Shown here in pieces: positions 37,210 through 45,726 of a stretch of DNA of 64,000 nucleotides (the first letter of the stretch is position 1; each line of letters begins with the position of its first letter). The notes below the pieces were generated by a model. The model made no database searches, was not told the origin of the DNA, and saw only the letters and a program-made list of their open reading frames with translations. Source of the stretch: Haloarchaeobius salinus (GTDB lineage Archaea > Halobacteriota > Halobacteria > Halobacteriales > Natrialbaceae). The stretch spans positions 124,001-188,000 of the forward strand of contig NZ_JANHAU010000005.1 of NCBI RefSeq assembly GCF_024464185.1, written 5' to 3'. The translations under genes and the position numbers were made by a program.

Positions 37210-37809
37210 TTACTCCGAAGGACAGTCACAGCCGTCGGTCAGTACCCGTTCCAGGTCCATGGACCGTCCGCAGTCACGGCAGACTATCCGGACGTCGACG
37301 AGCACCTCGGGGTCACCGACGTCCGTAACCCCGGCGTTCTGCAGCGATTCGAGTGTCGACTCCGTCACCAGCGACGTCCGCTGCTGGAGCGCGTATATCC
37401 GATCTCTGGCCTGTTCACTCCGTTCCGTGGTAGTCTTCTCGTCGGGCCCCGACGCCTCCAGACAGTTAGTGAGATGGCGGTACACCGTCTGATGTGAGAC
37501 GAGACGGTCGGCGAGCTGCTCGACGTCGACGCCGGCCCGGTCGAGTTCTCGCCTGATCTCGATCACCTCCGATTCGGCGAGCTCGTCCGTGTGCAGGGCC
37601 TCGTAGACGGGGGTCCGACTCCACTCGAATCGACTCACGTCAACAGCGGTCAGCTCGGCCTCCACGAGGTCCCTGTTGAGCGTCTCGGTCAGACTGCGGA
37701 CGCTCGTGCCGTCCTGCCACTCCGCCGTCAGCCAGTCGTCGACGTCGCTGCGGCCGTACTCGGCAGTGACGCGTCCCACCTTGCAGCCACAGTTCTCGCG
37801 TTCAACCAT
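37210..37809 (-). CDS. rdfA: Rod-determining factor RdfA family protein
   Basis: A 199-residue protein with an N-terminal NCGCKVGRV segment (two Cys) and a C-terminal pair of Cys clusters, CRDCG and CDC, which look metal-binding. The middle is helical and rich in charged residues. It is a member of the RdfA family of haloarchaeal cell-shape proteins and lies 57 nt upstream of the SMC-like gene, in the same orientation. Haloarchaea often have several paralogues, so equivalence with the characterised Haloferax protein is inferred. Confidence 0.85.
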   Translation of the reverse strand: MVERENCGCKVGRVTAEYGRSDVDDWLTAEWQDGTSVRSLTETLNRDLVEAELTAVDVSRFEWSRTPVYEALHTDELAESEVIEIRRELDRAGVDVEQLADRLVSHQTVYRHLTNCLEASGPDEKTTTERSEQARDRIYALQQRTSLVTESTLESLQNAGVTDVGDPEVLVDVRIVCRDCGRSMDLERVLTDGCDCPSE

Positions 37810-37825
37810 GTGTTCCAGGACGAAG

Positions 37826-37849
37826 TGTTACAACCATATATTCGTAACG
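37826..37849. promoter_or_regulatory. TGTTAC-N12-GTAAC inverted repeat over the rdfA promoter
   Basis: Half-sites at 37826-37831 (TGTTAC) and 37844-37849 (GTAACG) flank a 12-nt spacer that contains the TATA-like ATATAT. It lies 17-40 nt upstream of the rdfA start. A second site with identical spacing occurs at 39768-39791. Confidence 0.5.
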
Positions 37850-38126
37850 ACACCGTCACTGGTGGCAGTTGTCGCCCCCACGATGACCGAGGAGCGCACG
37901 GACGGTCGAACCGTCGGTAGACCGTCGTTACCGCTGTACGGGGCGTATACTACGAACGCGGCTGGAAGTAGCAGCTGGAAGTAGCAAGACGGTACCGCAC
38001 GACCGTGTCGCTGTGCGGGGCAGAGACATGGTCGAGACCCACCGGAACGACCTCCCTGGACGCACAGTGCGCTTCGACGGCGGTCGATGGGAGCCCACGA
38101 CGGTCGACGCGCTGTCGAGGACCAAC

Positions 38127-38134
38127 AGTTAATC
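38127..38134 (+). promoter_or_regulatory. TATA box of the single-domain UspA gene
   Basis: AGTTAATC about 29 nt before the ATG at 38160 fits a leaderless haloarchaeal promoter. Confidence 0.45.
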
Positions 38135-38159
38135 CCCTGCCCGCCGAACCACACACTGT

Positions 38160-38579
38160 ATGAGCACCATCCTGCTGGCCACGGACGGGAGTGAGTACGC
38201 AAGACACGCCGCCGAACAGGCCATCGAACTGGCCGCGGAGCGTGACGCACCGTTGCACGTCCTCTGTGTCGTGGACAGACGCCGGTTCGACGACCCCGCG
38301 CTCAGTTCGGCAGAGCTGGCGACCATCTACGCGGACGACCACGCGGCCCTCTGTGTCAACGAGGTCACGGAGCTGGCCGAACAGCGGGAGGTCCATGTCG
38401 AAGGCGACACCCGCCACGGCATCCCACACGAGGTCATCATGGAGTACGCCGACGAGGTCGACGCCGAGGTAATCCTCGTCGGGGAGCACGGCGACCACGA
38501 CGAGCACTTCTCCGGCGTCGCCCGGAAGGTACTGGCGGACTCCGACCGGGAGGTCCGTGTGGTGAAAGTGGCGGCGTGA
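38160..38579 (+). CDS. Universal stress protein (single UspA domain)
   Basis: A 139-residue UspA with MSTILLATDGSEYARHAAEQ at the N-terminus and the strand GVARKVLADSDREVRVVKVA at the C-terminus. The ATP-type motif G-2x-G-9x-G(S/T) is only partly kept: it reads LVGEHGDHDEHFSGVARKV. ATP binding is therefore uncertain. The protein is cytoplasmic. It is monocistronic. Confidence 0.9.
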   Translation: MSTILLATDGSEYARHAAEQAIELAAERDAPLHVLCVVDRRRFDDPALSSAELATIYADDHAALCVNEVTELAEQREVHVEGDTRHGIPHEVIMEYADEVDAEVILVGEHGDHDEHFSGVARKVLADSDREVRVVKVAA

Positions 38580-38810
38580 CGAAGCGAGGCGCTCCTCGGG
38601 AGTGTCGCAGAAGCCGTCGCGAGACGGTCTCCAGCATCCGTCACCATCGTCCCATGAGGGTCGTTCCATCCGTGTGCGAGCCACCCGACAGTTCGTGGTC
38701 GAAGCGTGCGAAGCGCCTGTCAGTACGGGAGCCAGGCAGAGTAACTCGCAGAGGCCCACCGTCGCGGACCACTACATCGGTTTGCTGCCCGGCAGACCCG
38801 TCCTCCCTCG

Positions 38811-39407
38811 CTACCCTTCCTCTTCCAGTCCATAATCGCCACCGTACTTCAGGAAGATGTACGCGAGCCCGGTGACCGTGAGTAACGCGACCGTCGTGAG
38901 AACGACCAGGGTCCAGGCCGCATCGGGGATCGTAGGAATCGCCGGGCCGTCACTCCCCTCCTGTGCCCCGCCCGGTGTGACTTCGATACTGGCGACCATC
39001 CCCACGCCTTCGTGTGGGATACAAAAGTACTCGTAGGACCCAGCGACATCGAACGTGTGCCTGAAGGATTCGCCTCCGGGGATGTCACCGGCCGCGGTGT
39101 TACCGACAGCGTAGCCGTTCCGAGCTGGTCCTTCCGCGTCGAAGTCGCCCGACGCGAAGTATTCCGCGTCTTCTGGGATTTCGTCCTCGTACGCCGTGAC
39201 AGAATGACCGATACCGCCGACGTTCACCCAGTCGATGGTGTCCCCCGGGGCAATCGTGATCGAATCCGGATCGAACACGAGCGAGTCCGTCATCTCGATG
39301 GTCTGGCGCTCGCCGTCCTGTGCTGCCACAGCACCGACCACACTTGTTACTGCACTCGCACCTGTCGCTGTCGTCAGGAAGCGTCGCCGGGTCAATCGGG
39401 GTGACAT
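38811..39407 (-). CDS. Halocyanin-like blue copper protein, Tat-exported, C-terminally anchored
   Basis: A 198-residue protein with a Tat signal (RLTRRRFLTTATGASAVTS, residues 4-22), then a plastocyanin-type cupredoxin domain with the four type I copper ligands visible: His in GIGHSV and C-x4-H-x4-M in CIPHEGVGM (YFCIPHEGVGM). A C-terminal hydrophobic helix (about 165-187) followed by KYGGDYGLEEEG anchors it in the membrane. No lipobox Cys is present, so this differs from the lipoprotein type of halocyanin. It probably carries electrons at the outer face of the cell membrane. Confidence 0.92.
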   Translation of the reverse strand: MSPRLTRRRFLTTATGASAVTSVVGAVAAQDGERQTIEMTDSLVFDPDSITIAPGDTIDWVNVGGIGHSVTAYEDEIPEDAEYFASGDFDAEGPARNGYAVGNTAAGDIPGGESFRHTFDVAGSYEYFCIPHEGVGMVASIEVTPGGAQEGSDGPAIPTIPDAAWTLVVLTTVALLTVTGLAYIFLKYGGDYGLEEEG

Positions 39408-39767
39408 ACCGTCTGTAGTTGTTCGACACCGAGCCGCAAAACATCATCGTGAAATGACAGTTTCGAAACTATTTCAACCTCGGTACCTCCGTCGCATCGA
39501 ACTCCCTGGGCCTCCATCGCCCCATTCGCCCACCACAACTGCGAAACACGACGAGTGTCGGTGGTGAATCAACCTGAAGGCCGTGTACCGCCGCCCTGCA
39601 GATCCGACCCCGCGCCCGTCGACTGTTCTTGCGACCCCCGGTGTTCGATTCGCTTGAAGTATGTTTCTCATACAGCGACCACGTGCCGACCATCGGAGTC
39701 ACCCCCGTGGCTCGAACTGCAGCGTTCTGCCGTAAGGTCGACCAGCACCGGAACCCACGGGCAAATC

Positions 39768-39791
39768 TGTTACAGCCCTATTTTTGTAACA
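39768..39791. promoter_or_regulatory. Second TGTTAC-N12-GTAAC inverted repeat
   Basis: TGTTAC at 39768-39773 and GTAACA at 39786-39791 flank a 12-nt spacer containing TATTTTT. The spacing and half-sites match those upstream of rdfA at 37826-37849. No gene is evident beside it. Confidence 0.45.
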
Positions 39792-39841
39792 AACGCATCT
39801 TGGTATCCAATCTACTTGGACGTATTGCGGCCCCGCGCATA

Positions 39842-39859
39842 TTGATTGGTACCAATCAA
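39842..39859. repeat. Perfect 18-nt palindrome
   Basis: TTGATTGGTACCAATCAA is fully self-complementary. It lies 50 nt downstream of the TGTTAC repeat in an A/T-rich intergenic region and could be an operator or a former promoter site. Confidence 0.6.
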
Positions 39860-40215
39860 CACACCCTGCATTCTCGCGAGACACCCGTCTCAGGTTGGGG
39901 GTTCCAACAGTTTTCTGCCGTAAGTACACCTGAGATGGCTCGAGCCTGGACGACTGACTGTACGACTCAACGGAAACTATCCGGAACAATTACTCGGAAC
40001 GTGGACGACTGATGGACGTTCATAATCCGAGTAGTTCGTATCCGATTCGTTCGCCATCGGATGCGCTTGGCGACCCCGAGTTCGTCTACCGCTTGTGACC
40101 CACACGGGACCCGTCCGGATTGGATGCTGCCCACTCCGCTGCAGCAGGTTAACATGAGCGGAAAGTCAGACCCGACCGTTTTTCTCGCCGGTGCCACAAC
40201 GACACGTACGCAGCG

Positions 40216-40506
40216 ATGAGCCACCAACCCCACGAGGAATCGTCGACCTGGGACCAGACGGCGGTCGCGGTCCTGCAGGAGTACCCGCCCAGCGTCAAGC
40301 TCGTCGCGAAGGTGCTCGACGCCGAGGGCGAGTTGAGCCAACGGGAGATCGCCGACGAGTCGCTCCTCCCGCCCCGGACTGTCAGGGCGGCGCTGAACAG
40401 ACTCGAGGACGGAGACCACCTGACGACCCGGTACTCGTTCCGGGACGCCCGGAAGCGCCTGTACACGCTCGATTTCGAGTCCGAGTCCGTCCTGAGCCGG
40501 TCGTAG
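40216..40506 (+). CDS. Small winged-helix (MarR/TrmB-like) DNA-binding protein
   Basis: A 96-residue single-domain regulator, paralogous to the one at 6724-6990. Shared features are YPPSVKLVAKVLDAEGELSQ, the recognition helix LPPRTVRAALNRLEDGDHLT and the wing TRYSFRDARKRLYTLDFES. It differs by a longer N-terminus. There is no sensing domain. It stands upstream of the IclR gene with no overlap. Confidence 0.82.
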   Translation: MSHQPHEESSTWDQTAVAVLQEYPPSVKLVAKVLDAEGELSQREIADESLLPPRTVRAALNRLEDGDHLTTRYSFRDARKRLYTLDFESESVLSRS

Positions 40507-40577
40507 ACCAGTGCTCGCATCTTTCGTCGCACCGTCCGCCACCAGATTCGTCCCAGCTACTCGGATTCACTGCCAAG

Positions 40578-40585
40578 AATTAACT
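40578..40585 (+). promoter_or_regulatory. TATA-like element of the IclR gene
   Basis: GAATTAAC at 24-31 nt before the ATG at 40609, the usual distance for a leaderless start. Confidence 0.5.
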
Positions 40586-40608
40586 GGCCCCACTTCGTAC
40601 GCCGGAGC

Positions 40609-41391
40609 ATGACACCAACCGATTCCGTCAATCGCCCGGTGAAGACGACGGAGTACTCCATCCAGATCCTCGAGTCGTTGAAGTCGACCCCGGGGCAGTC
40701 GCTGGCCGATCTGACCGCGGAGTTCGACATCGCACGCAGCACCATCCACCGACACCTCCTCACCCTCGAGGCGAACGACCTGATCGTTCGCGACGACGAT
40801 GGGCGCTTCTCGCTCGGTCTCAGGCTGCTTGATTTCGGCCGGCGGTCGAGAGAGTACGTCGAGTTCTTCGACGTCGGTCGCCAGCAGGTTGACCGGCTCG
40901 CGGAGACGACCGGAGAGAAGGTCTGGCTCGTCGCCAAGGAGGACGACCACAGCGTCCACCTCTACAAGGCTCACGGCGACAACCCGCTGGAGACGTCGGC
41001 CCAGGTCGGCCAGCGGCGCAACCTCCACCAGCTCGCCGCCGGGAAGTCGATGCTGGCGTTCCTCCCGGACGACGAACTCGACGAGATCGTCGAGCGCCGT
41101 GGCCTCGAGGAACAGACCGACAGCACCATCACCTCCGAGGACGAGCTGCGCGAGGAGCTGGACGCGATCCGCGACCGGGGCTACGCGTTCAACATCGGCG
41201 AGTCGGTGACCGGTCTCAACGCCATCGGCGCGCCGATCCGCGACGAGGACGGCTACCCCGTCGGGGCCATCAGCATCTCCGGCCCCGCCCACCGGGTCAA
41301 GGACTCGTTCCTCACCGAGGAGCTCCCGGACACGTTGCTCGCCGCCATCGACGAGATCCACATCAGTCTCCGGTACGGGACGAACGCCTGA
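40609..41391 (+). CDS. IclR-family transcriptional regulator
   Basis: A 260-residue IclR regulator. The N-terminal wHTH has SIQILESLKSTPGQSLADLT and ARSTIHRHLLTLEAND. The C-terminal effector-binding domain contains RRNLHQLAAGKSMLAFLPDD and GYAFNIGESVTGLNAIGAPI, with the conserved AISISGP element near the end. IclR proteins usually control catabolic operons, so the EthD-HD operon 95 nt downstream is the likely target. The effector is unknown. Confidence 0.94.
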   Translation: MTPTDSVNRPVKTTEYSIQILESLKSTPGQSLADLTAEFDIARSTIHRHLLTLEANDLIVRDDDGRFSLGLRLLDFGRRSREYVEFFDVGRQQVDRLAETTGEKVWLVAKEDDHSVHLYKAHGDNPLETSAQVGQRRNLHQLAAGKSMLAFLPDDELDEIVERRGLEEQTDSTITSEDELREELDAIRDRGYAFNIGESVTGLNAIGAPIRDEDGYPVGAISISGPAHRVKDSFLTEELPDTLLAAIDEIHISLRYGTNA

Positions 41392-41453
41392 CTCGGACGC
41401 GTGCTCGTGGGGCGACCCGTCTCGGCTCCGCCGTCGACCGGGGAGATGGCATG

Positions 41454-41460
41454 TTTTATG
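41454..41460 (+). promoter_or_regulatory. TATA box of the EthD operon
   Basis: TTTTATG 27-33 nt before the ATG at 41487. Confidence 0.5.
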
Positions 41461-41486
41461 TGGCCAACCCGTGATTCCTCACTCGC

Positions 41487-42218
41487 ATGTTCAAGCACGT
41501 AGCGCTGCTCGTCCGGAAGGACGGGATGAGCCACGAGGAGTTCCGCGACTACTGGGAGAACAACCACTCGCCACTGGCGAAGGACATCGAGGGCGTCGTC
41601 CGCTACCAGACGGTCTATCCCACCGAGCCGGAGCACGCCGAGTTCGACGGGATCGCCGAACTCTACTTCGAGACGCTCGACGACCTCCACGAGGCACTCG
41701 GTAGCGAGGGCTCCCGCGACTACGACCCCACCCGCGAGGTCGCAGCGAAGGCCCGCGAGGACGTCGACAACTTCCTCGACGTCGAGAAGCGCCCCCGGTT
41801 CATCGGCGAGGAGAAGGTCTGGAAAGACGAGGTCGACGGCGACACCGACGGCCTCTACAAGCACTCGGCGCTGCTGGTCCGGCAGGACGGGATGAGCCAC
41901 GAGGAGTTCCGCGACTACTGGGAGAACAACCACTCGCCCCTTGCGAAGGACATCGAGGGCGTCGTCCGCTACCAGACGGTCTACCCGACCGATCCCGAGA
42001 ACGCCGAGTTCGACGGCGTCGCCGAGCTCTACTTCGAGGACCTCGACGACCTCTACGAGGCACTCGGCAGCGAGGGCTCCCGCGACTACGACCCCACCCG
42101 CGAGGTCGCGGCGAAGGCCCGCGAGGACGTGAACAACTTCCTCGCCGTCGAGGAGCGCCCCCGGTTCATCGGGCAGGAGAAGGTCTGGAAGGACGAGACC
42201 GATGCCGACGGATACTGA
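41487..42218 (+). CDS. Tandemly duplicated EthD-domain protein
   Basis: A 243-residue protein made of two near-identical EthD-like (dimeric ferredoxin-fold) domains, residues 3-115 and 125-237, joined by VDGDTDGLY. The two copies share 102 of 113 residues, about 90 percent. EthD domains occur in dimeric alpha-beta-barrel proteins needed for degradation of ethers and other xenobiotics; here the two halves would form a covalent dimer. The gene overlaps the HD hydrolase by 17 nt. Regulation by the adjacent IclR is likely. Confidence 0.9.
   Translation: MFKHVALLVRKDGMSHEEFRDYWENNHSPLAKDIEGVVRYQTVYPTEPEHAEFDGIAELYFETLDDLHEALGSEGSRDYDPTREVAAKAREDVDNFLDVEKRPRFIGEEKVWKDEVDGDTDGLYKHSALLVRQDGMSHEEFRDYWENNHSPLAKDIEGVVRYQTVYPTDPENAEFDGVAELYFEDLDDLYEALGSEGSRDYDPTREVAAKAREDVNNFLAVEERPRFIGQEKVWKDETDADGY
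41493..42197. repeat. Intragenic tandem duplication, period 366 nt
   Basis: The two units cover 41493-41831 and 41859-42197, with long DNA stretches identical, for example GGGATGAGCCACGAGGAGTT in both. The high nucleotide identity points to a recent duplication or ongoing gene conversion. Confidence 0.85.
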
Positions 42219-42819
42219 GACCACCGGACGCGACTACGAGGCACAGGTCCGGGACGCCTACCCCGAACTGGAGCACATCGAGGACGATGAACTGCGCGAG
42301 CAGGTCGTCGAGGCGTGGACGCTCGGGCTCGAGCGCGGCGGCTGGCAGGACATCTCCGACATCCCCTACGCCTGGAACATCCACGAGGTCACCAACGTCG
42401 AGCACGTCCGCGGGGTGACGAAGATCGCCATCGAGTCCGCCGAGATTCAGCGCGAGTTCCACGGCGCGGACCCGGACATGGACGTCGTCGTCGCCGCCTG
42501 CCTGCTCCACGACGTCGGCAAGGCCTACGAGTACGTCGACTTCGTCGATGCGGAGATACTCGACGAGCCCGACCGCGAGCACTACGCCAGCGAGGAGATC
42601 CCCCACTCCATCTCCGGCTACGCTCTCGCCCACGAGGTCGGCACACCCCTGGCCGTCCAGCGCGCCATCCCCCACTTCCTCGGCGAGGTGCCCACCCGGA
42701 CGATGGAGGCCGAACTCGTCAAGAGCGCGAACTCGGCGTCCTCGAACGCCATCACCCAGTCCGCCATGGGCATCACCCTCAAGGAGTGGGTCGACCAGTA
42801 CAGCCAGACCCAGAACTGA
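42202..42819 (+). CDS. HD-domain metal-dependent phosphohydrolase-like protein
   Basis: A 205-residue HD-superfamily hydrolase: the first His is in TNVEHVRGVTKIAI, and the His-Asp pair is in ACLLHDVGKAYEY. It starts inside the end of the EthD gene (17-nt overlap), so its translation is coupled to that protein. The substrate is unknown, and HD proteins also include non-phosphatase enzymes. In this operon it may act on the same compound as the EthD protein. Confidence 0.88.
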   Translation: MPTDTETTGRDYEAQVRDAYPELEHIEDDELREQVVEAWTLGLERGGWQDISDIPYAWNIHEVTNVEHVRGVTKIAIESAEIQREFHGADPDMDVVVAACLLHDVGKAYEYVDFVDAEILDEPDREHYASEEIPHSISGYALAHEVGTPLAVQRAIPHFLGEVPTRTMEAELVKSANSASSNAITQSAMGITLKEWVDQYSQTQN

Positions 42820-43004
42820 GACCGCCGTCGGCGTCCGCCGCTGGGTCGACTCGCTCCTTTTCAGTCACAGGATAACAATAACCAGAATCGGCCAAACTAT
42901 GTTCCGAGGAAGGTAACTGGTCGACGGGTCCCTTTCGACCAGTCCGTGCCTGCGGCCCCACCTTCCTCTCGTTTCGTACTGACGATACCTCCGGTGCAGT
43001 TCCG

Positions 43005-43979
43005 TTACAGCGGTTCGAGGCCGGCCTCCTCGCGGAGCACGTCGATGTACCTCCGGAAGCCGGACTCGAGGTCGTACTCGACTTCGTACCCGGTGTCCTC
43101 CTGGAACGCGGTCATGTCCAGGCGCTGGGTCCACGGCAGTTCACCCTCGTCGCTCACCTCGATCTCGGCGTCAGGGATGATGGACTCGACGGTCTCGGCG
43201 GCCTCGCGGATGGACGCCAGCTCGCCCCGGACGTTGTACACCCGCTGGCTGAGGTCCTCTTCGGGCGTGAACGCCGCGAGGCGGAACGCCTGGGCGATGT
43301 CCTCGACGTGCTGCCAGTCGATCTCCTGATCGCCGTACTCGACGGAGAACGACTCCCCGACGGCGGGCTTCTCGACGATGTTCGCGAGGAACGCCGACCC
43401 ACCGGTCTCACGGTACGGGCCGTACGCCACGGTGGGGCGAATCGCGACGTGGTCGACGCCGAACTCCTCGTTGTACACCCGAGCCTGGTGCTCGTTGTAC
43501 TCCTTCGTCGCGCCGTAGAGCGTGTCCGGGTAGACGAGGTCGTCCTCGGTCACCCACCAGTCCCCGCCGTCGTCGTAGTTCGCCGGCGGTGCGTAGACGG
43601 CCGCCGAAGACGCCCACGCGACCCGTTCGACCTGGTCGTCGAGCGTGCGGGCGGCCTCGAAGATGTTGTTCGTCCCCTCGATGTTCACCTGCATGGCGGC
43701 GCGGGGGTTCGACTCCGCCGTGTTCGTCAACAGCGCCGCGAGATGCACGATGTGCGTCGTGTCCGTCTCCGCCACCGCGTTCACCACATCGGTCGGGTCG
43801 CTCACGTCGCCGCGGCGGATCTCCACCTCGTCGGCGATACCCAGCTTCTCGAGGATGCGCGGGTCCGTCGACAGGTCGTACGCCACCACGTCGTGCCCGT
43901 GGTCGAGCAGGTCCTTCGCGACGTACGAACCGATGAATCCGGTACCACCAGTGACTAGGACGGTGTTGCTTGCTGCCAT
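43005..43979 (-). CDS. NAD-dependent epimerase/dehydratase (extended SDR)
   Basis: A 324-residue extended SDR with GGTGFIGSYVAKDL (residues 11-24), the acidic residue after strand 2 (VAYDLST), and the Tyr-x3-Lys pair in DTLYGATKEYNE. The ATG at 43979 is preceded by an element on the minus strand, CGCTTTTTGCG, about 30 nt upstream, suggesting its own promoter. The ThDP enzyme gene lies just upstream in the same orientation. A sugar-nucleotide or acyclic substrate is possible. Confidence 0.91.
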   Translation of the reverse strand: MAASNTVLVTGGTGFIGSYVAKDLLDHGHDVVAYDLSTDPRILEKLGIADEVEIRRGDVSDPTDVVNAVAETDTTHIVHLAALLTNTAESNPRAAMQVNIEGTNNIFEAARTLDDQVERVAWASSAAVYAPPANYDDGGDWWVTEDDLVYPDTLYGATKEYNEHQARVYNEEFGVDHVAIRPTVAYGPYRETGGSAFLANIVEKPAVGESFSVEYGDQEIDWQHVEDIAQAFRLAAFTPEEDLSQRVYNVRGELASIREAAETVESIIPDAEIEVSDEGELPWTQRLDMTAFQEDTGYEVEYDLESGFRRYIDVLREEAGLEPL

Positions 43980-44037
43980 CCCTTCGACCGTCACACGAAC
44001 TCGCAAAAAGCGTTGCGCTGTCAGCGGCTCCTGACGC

Positions 44038-45726
44038 TTACTCGTGGAGCCCGCCGACCTCGGCGTAGAACGACGACTGGAGGCTCTCGACCATGTCGGG
44101 CTCGCGGTCGATGCGCACGTCGACGACCGTCGGCACGTCGTTCGTCTTCGCCTCGGCGAGCCTGTCGTCGAGGTCCGCCGGGTCGTCGACGCGCATCGCG
44201 TCGGCACCGAACCCGGAGACGACGGTCGAAAAGTCGGTGTCGTGGAACTCGACGCCGGGGATCTGGTCGTCCATCTGCCGGACCATCCCCAGGGAGGTGT
44301 CGTTGAGCACGACGAACGTCGGCGCGACGCCGTACTCGACGGCGGTCTCGACACAGGTCATCGTCATCGTGAAGCCGCCGTCGCCCGCGACCGCCACGAC
44401 GTCCTTGTCGGTCGTGATTGCGGCCGAGACCCCGGCGGGCCCTGCCCAGCCCATCCCGCCGACGCCGCCGCTGCCGAAGTACGTCCGGACTGCGGGCGTC
44501 TGCAGGTAGTTGAGCAGCCAGAACCGGTTGTTGCCCGAGTCGGCCGTGACGATGGTGTCCTCGTCGACGATCCGGTCGATTGCGGCGACCGCGCGCTGTG
44601 GCATGATGGGGGTGTCGTCGGAGTCGCACTCCGGGACCGAGAAGTCCTCGCGCGCCTCGGCGGCGCGCTCTTTCGCCCAGCCGGTGCCGCCGCCGGAGGC
44701 GACGGCGAGCGACGCCAGACTCTTGCCGGCGTCCCCGATGAGGCCCACGTCGGCCGGGTACACCCAGCCGGCGTTCCGGGTGTCGATGTCGGCGTGGATG
44801 ATCGTCTGCTCGTCGGGACGGATGAACGAGGCGGCCTGCCAGTTGGTGTCCATCGGGTTCATCCGACAGCCCACGACCAGCAGCGTATCCGCCTCGCTCA
44901 CGACCTGGTTCGCGCCCTCGTGGCCGAACGAGCCGATGACGCCCGCTGCGCGCTCGTGTGTCTCCGGGATCGTCGACTTGCCGAGATACGAGGTGACGAC
45001 GACCGCATCGTAGGCCTCCGCCACGACCTGCAGTTCGTCGTAGCACTGCGAGGCGTGCACGCCGTTGCCCGCGACGATGACGGGACGGTCGGCGTTCGAG
45101 AGGGCGTCCGCCGCCTCGCGCACGTCGGCGTCCGTCGGCGCGGACTGCCAGTTCCGCGTCTGCCGCTCGGGCGACCAGACGGGTGGGACGTCGTCCTCGG
45201 GGACCTCGCTGGTGACGGCGTCGCCGTCCAGTATGACCGCAGTCGGGCCGGGCCGGCCGGCAGTGGCGTGCTTGAACGAGAGCTGCAGGCTCCGCAGTGT
45301 CTCGTTCGGCGTCCGCGGGAACCACCACTCCTTGGTGATGCCGTCGAGGATCTTCGGGAGGGAGAACCCGCCGTAGTCACCGCGGGCCTGCTGGTACGGT
45401 GCGAGCGTGGAGTAGTCGCCGCGCTCGCTGGCCTCCGTGATGGCGACCATCGGCGAGGAGCCGAGACTCGCCTCCATCTGTCCGATGGCACCGATGCTCC
45501 CGACCCACGGCCCCTGCCCGGTGAAGACGCCGGGTTCCTGGTGGTAGCGGCCGTAGAACTCGGCCATCACGCTCGCCTCGCGTTCGTCGCGTGGCCGGAC
45601 GACCTCGATGTCCGAGTCGACGAGCGCTTCGAGGAGCTCGATGGCCCGGCCGCCGGGGTAGCCGAAGAGGTACTCTACGTCGAGATCTTCCAGCGTCTGC
45701 ACGATCTGGTGGCTTACTGTCGTCAT
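44038..45726 (-). CDS. Thiamine diphosphate-dependent enzyme (acetolactate synthase-like)
   Basis: A 562-residue ThDP enzyme with three domains. The N-terminal PYR domain begins VEYLFGYPGGRAIELLEAL, with the catalytic Glu in RPRDEREASVMAEFYGR. The ThDP-binding GDGX26N motif is AGDGGFTMTMTCVET followed by FVVLND about 26 residues after the GDG. Acetolactate synthase, oxalyl-CoA decarboxylase and glyoxylate carboligase are similar in layout. It is followed 58 nt downstream by the epimerase. Which reaction it does is unknown. Confidence 0.92.
   Translation of the reverse strand: MTTVSHQIVQTLEDLDVEYLFGYPGGRAIELLEALVDSDIEVVRPRDEREASVMAEFYGRYHQEPGVFTGQGPWVGSIGAIGQMEASLGSSPMVAITEASERGDYSTLAPYQQARGDYGGFSLPKILDGITKEWWFPRTPNETLRSLQLSFKHATAGRPGPTAVILDGDAVTSEVPEDDVPPVWSPERQTRNWQSAPTDADVREAADALSNADRPVIVAGNGVHASQCYDELQVVAEAYDAVVVTSYLGKSTIPETHERAAGVIGSFGHEGANQVVSEADTLLVVGCRMNPMDTNWQAASFIRPDEQTIIHADIDTRNAGWVYPADVGLIGDAGKSLASLAVASGGGTGWAKERAAEAREDFSVPECDSDDTPIMPQRAVAAIDRIVDEDTIVTADSGNNRFWLLNYLQTPAVRTYFGSGGVGGMGWAGPAGVSAAITTDKDVVAVAGDGGFTMTMTCVETAVEYGVAPTFVVLNDTSLGMVRQMDDQIPGVEFHDTDFSTVVSGFGADAMRVDDPADLDDRLAEAKTNDVPTVVDVRIDREPDMVESLQSSFYAEVGGLHE

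Larger units (their letters stand above)
39408..40215. other. Intergenic region of about 800 nt with several palindromes
   Basis: The halocyanin promoter lies at the left, overlapped by a perfect 12-nt palindrome AGTTTCGAAACT (39459-39470). The region from about 39760 to 39990 is A/T-rich and holds the TGTTAC-N12-GTAACA repeat and an 18-nt palindrome. No coding frame is convincing. Confidence 0.45.
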
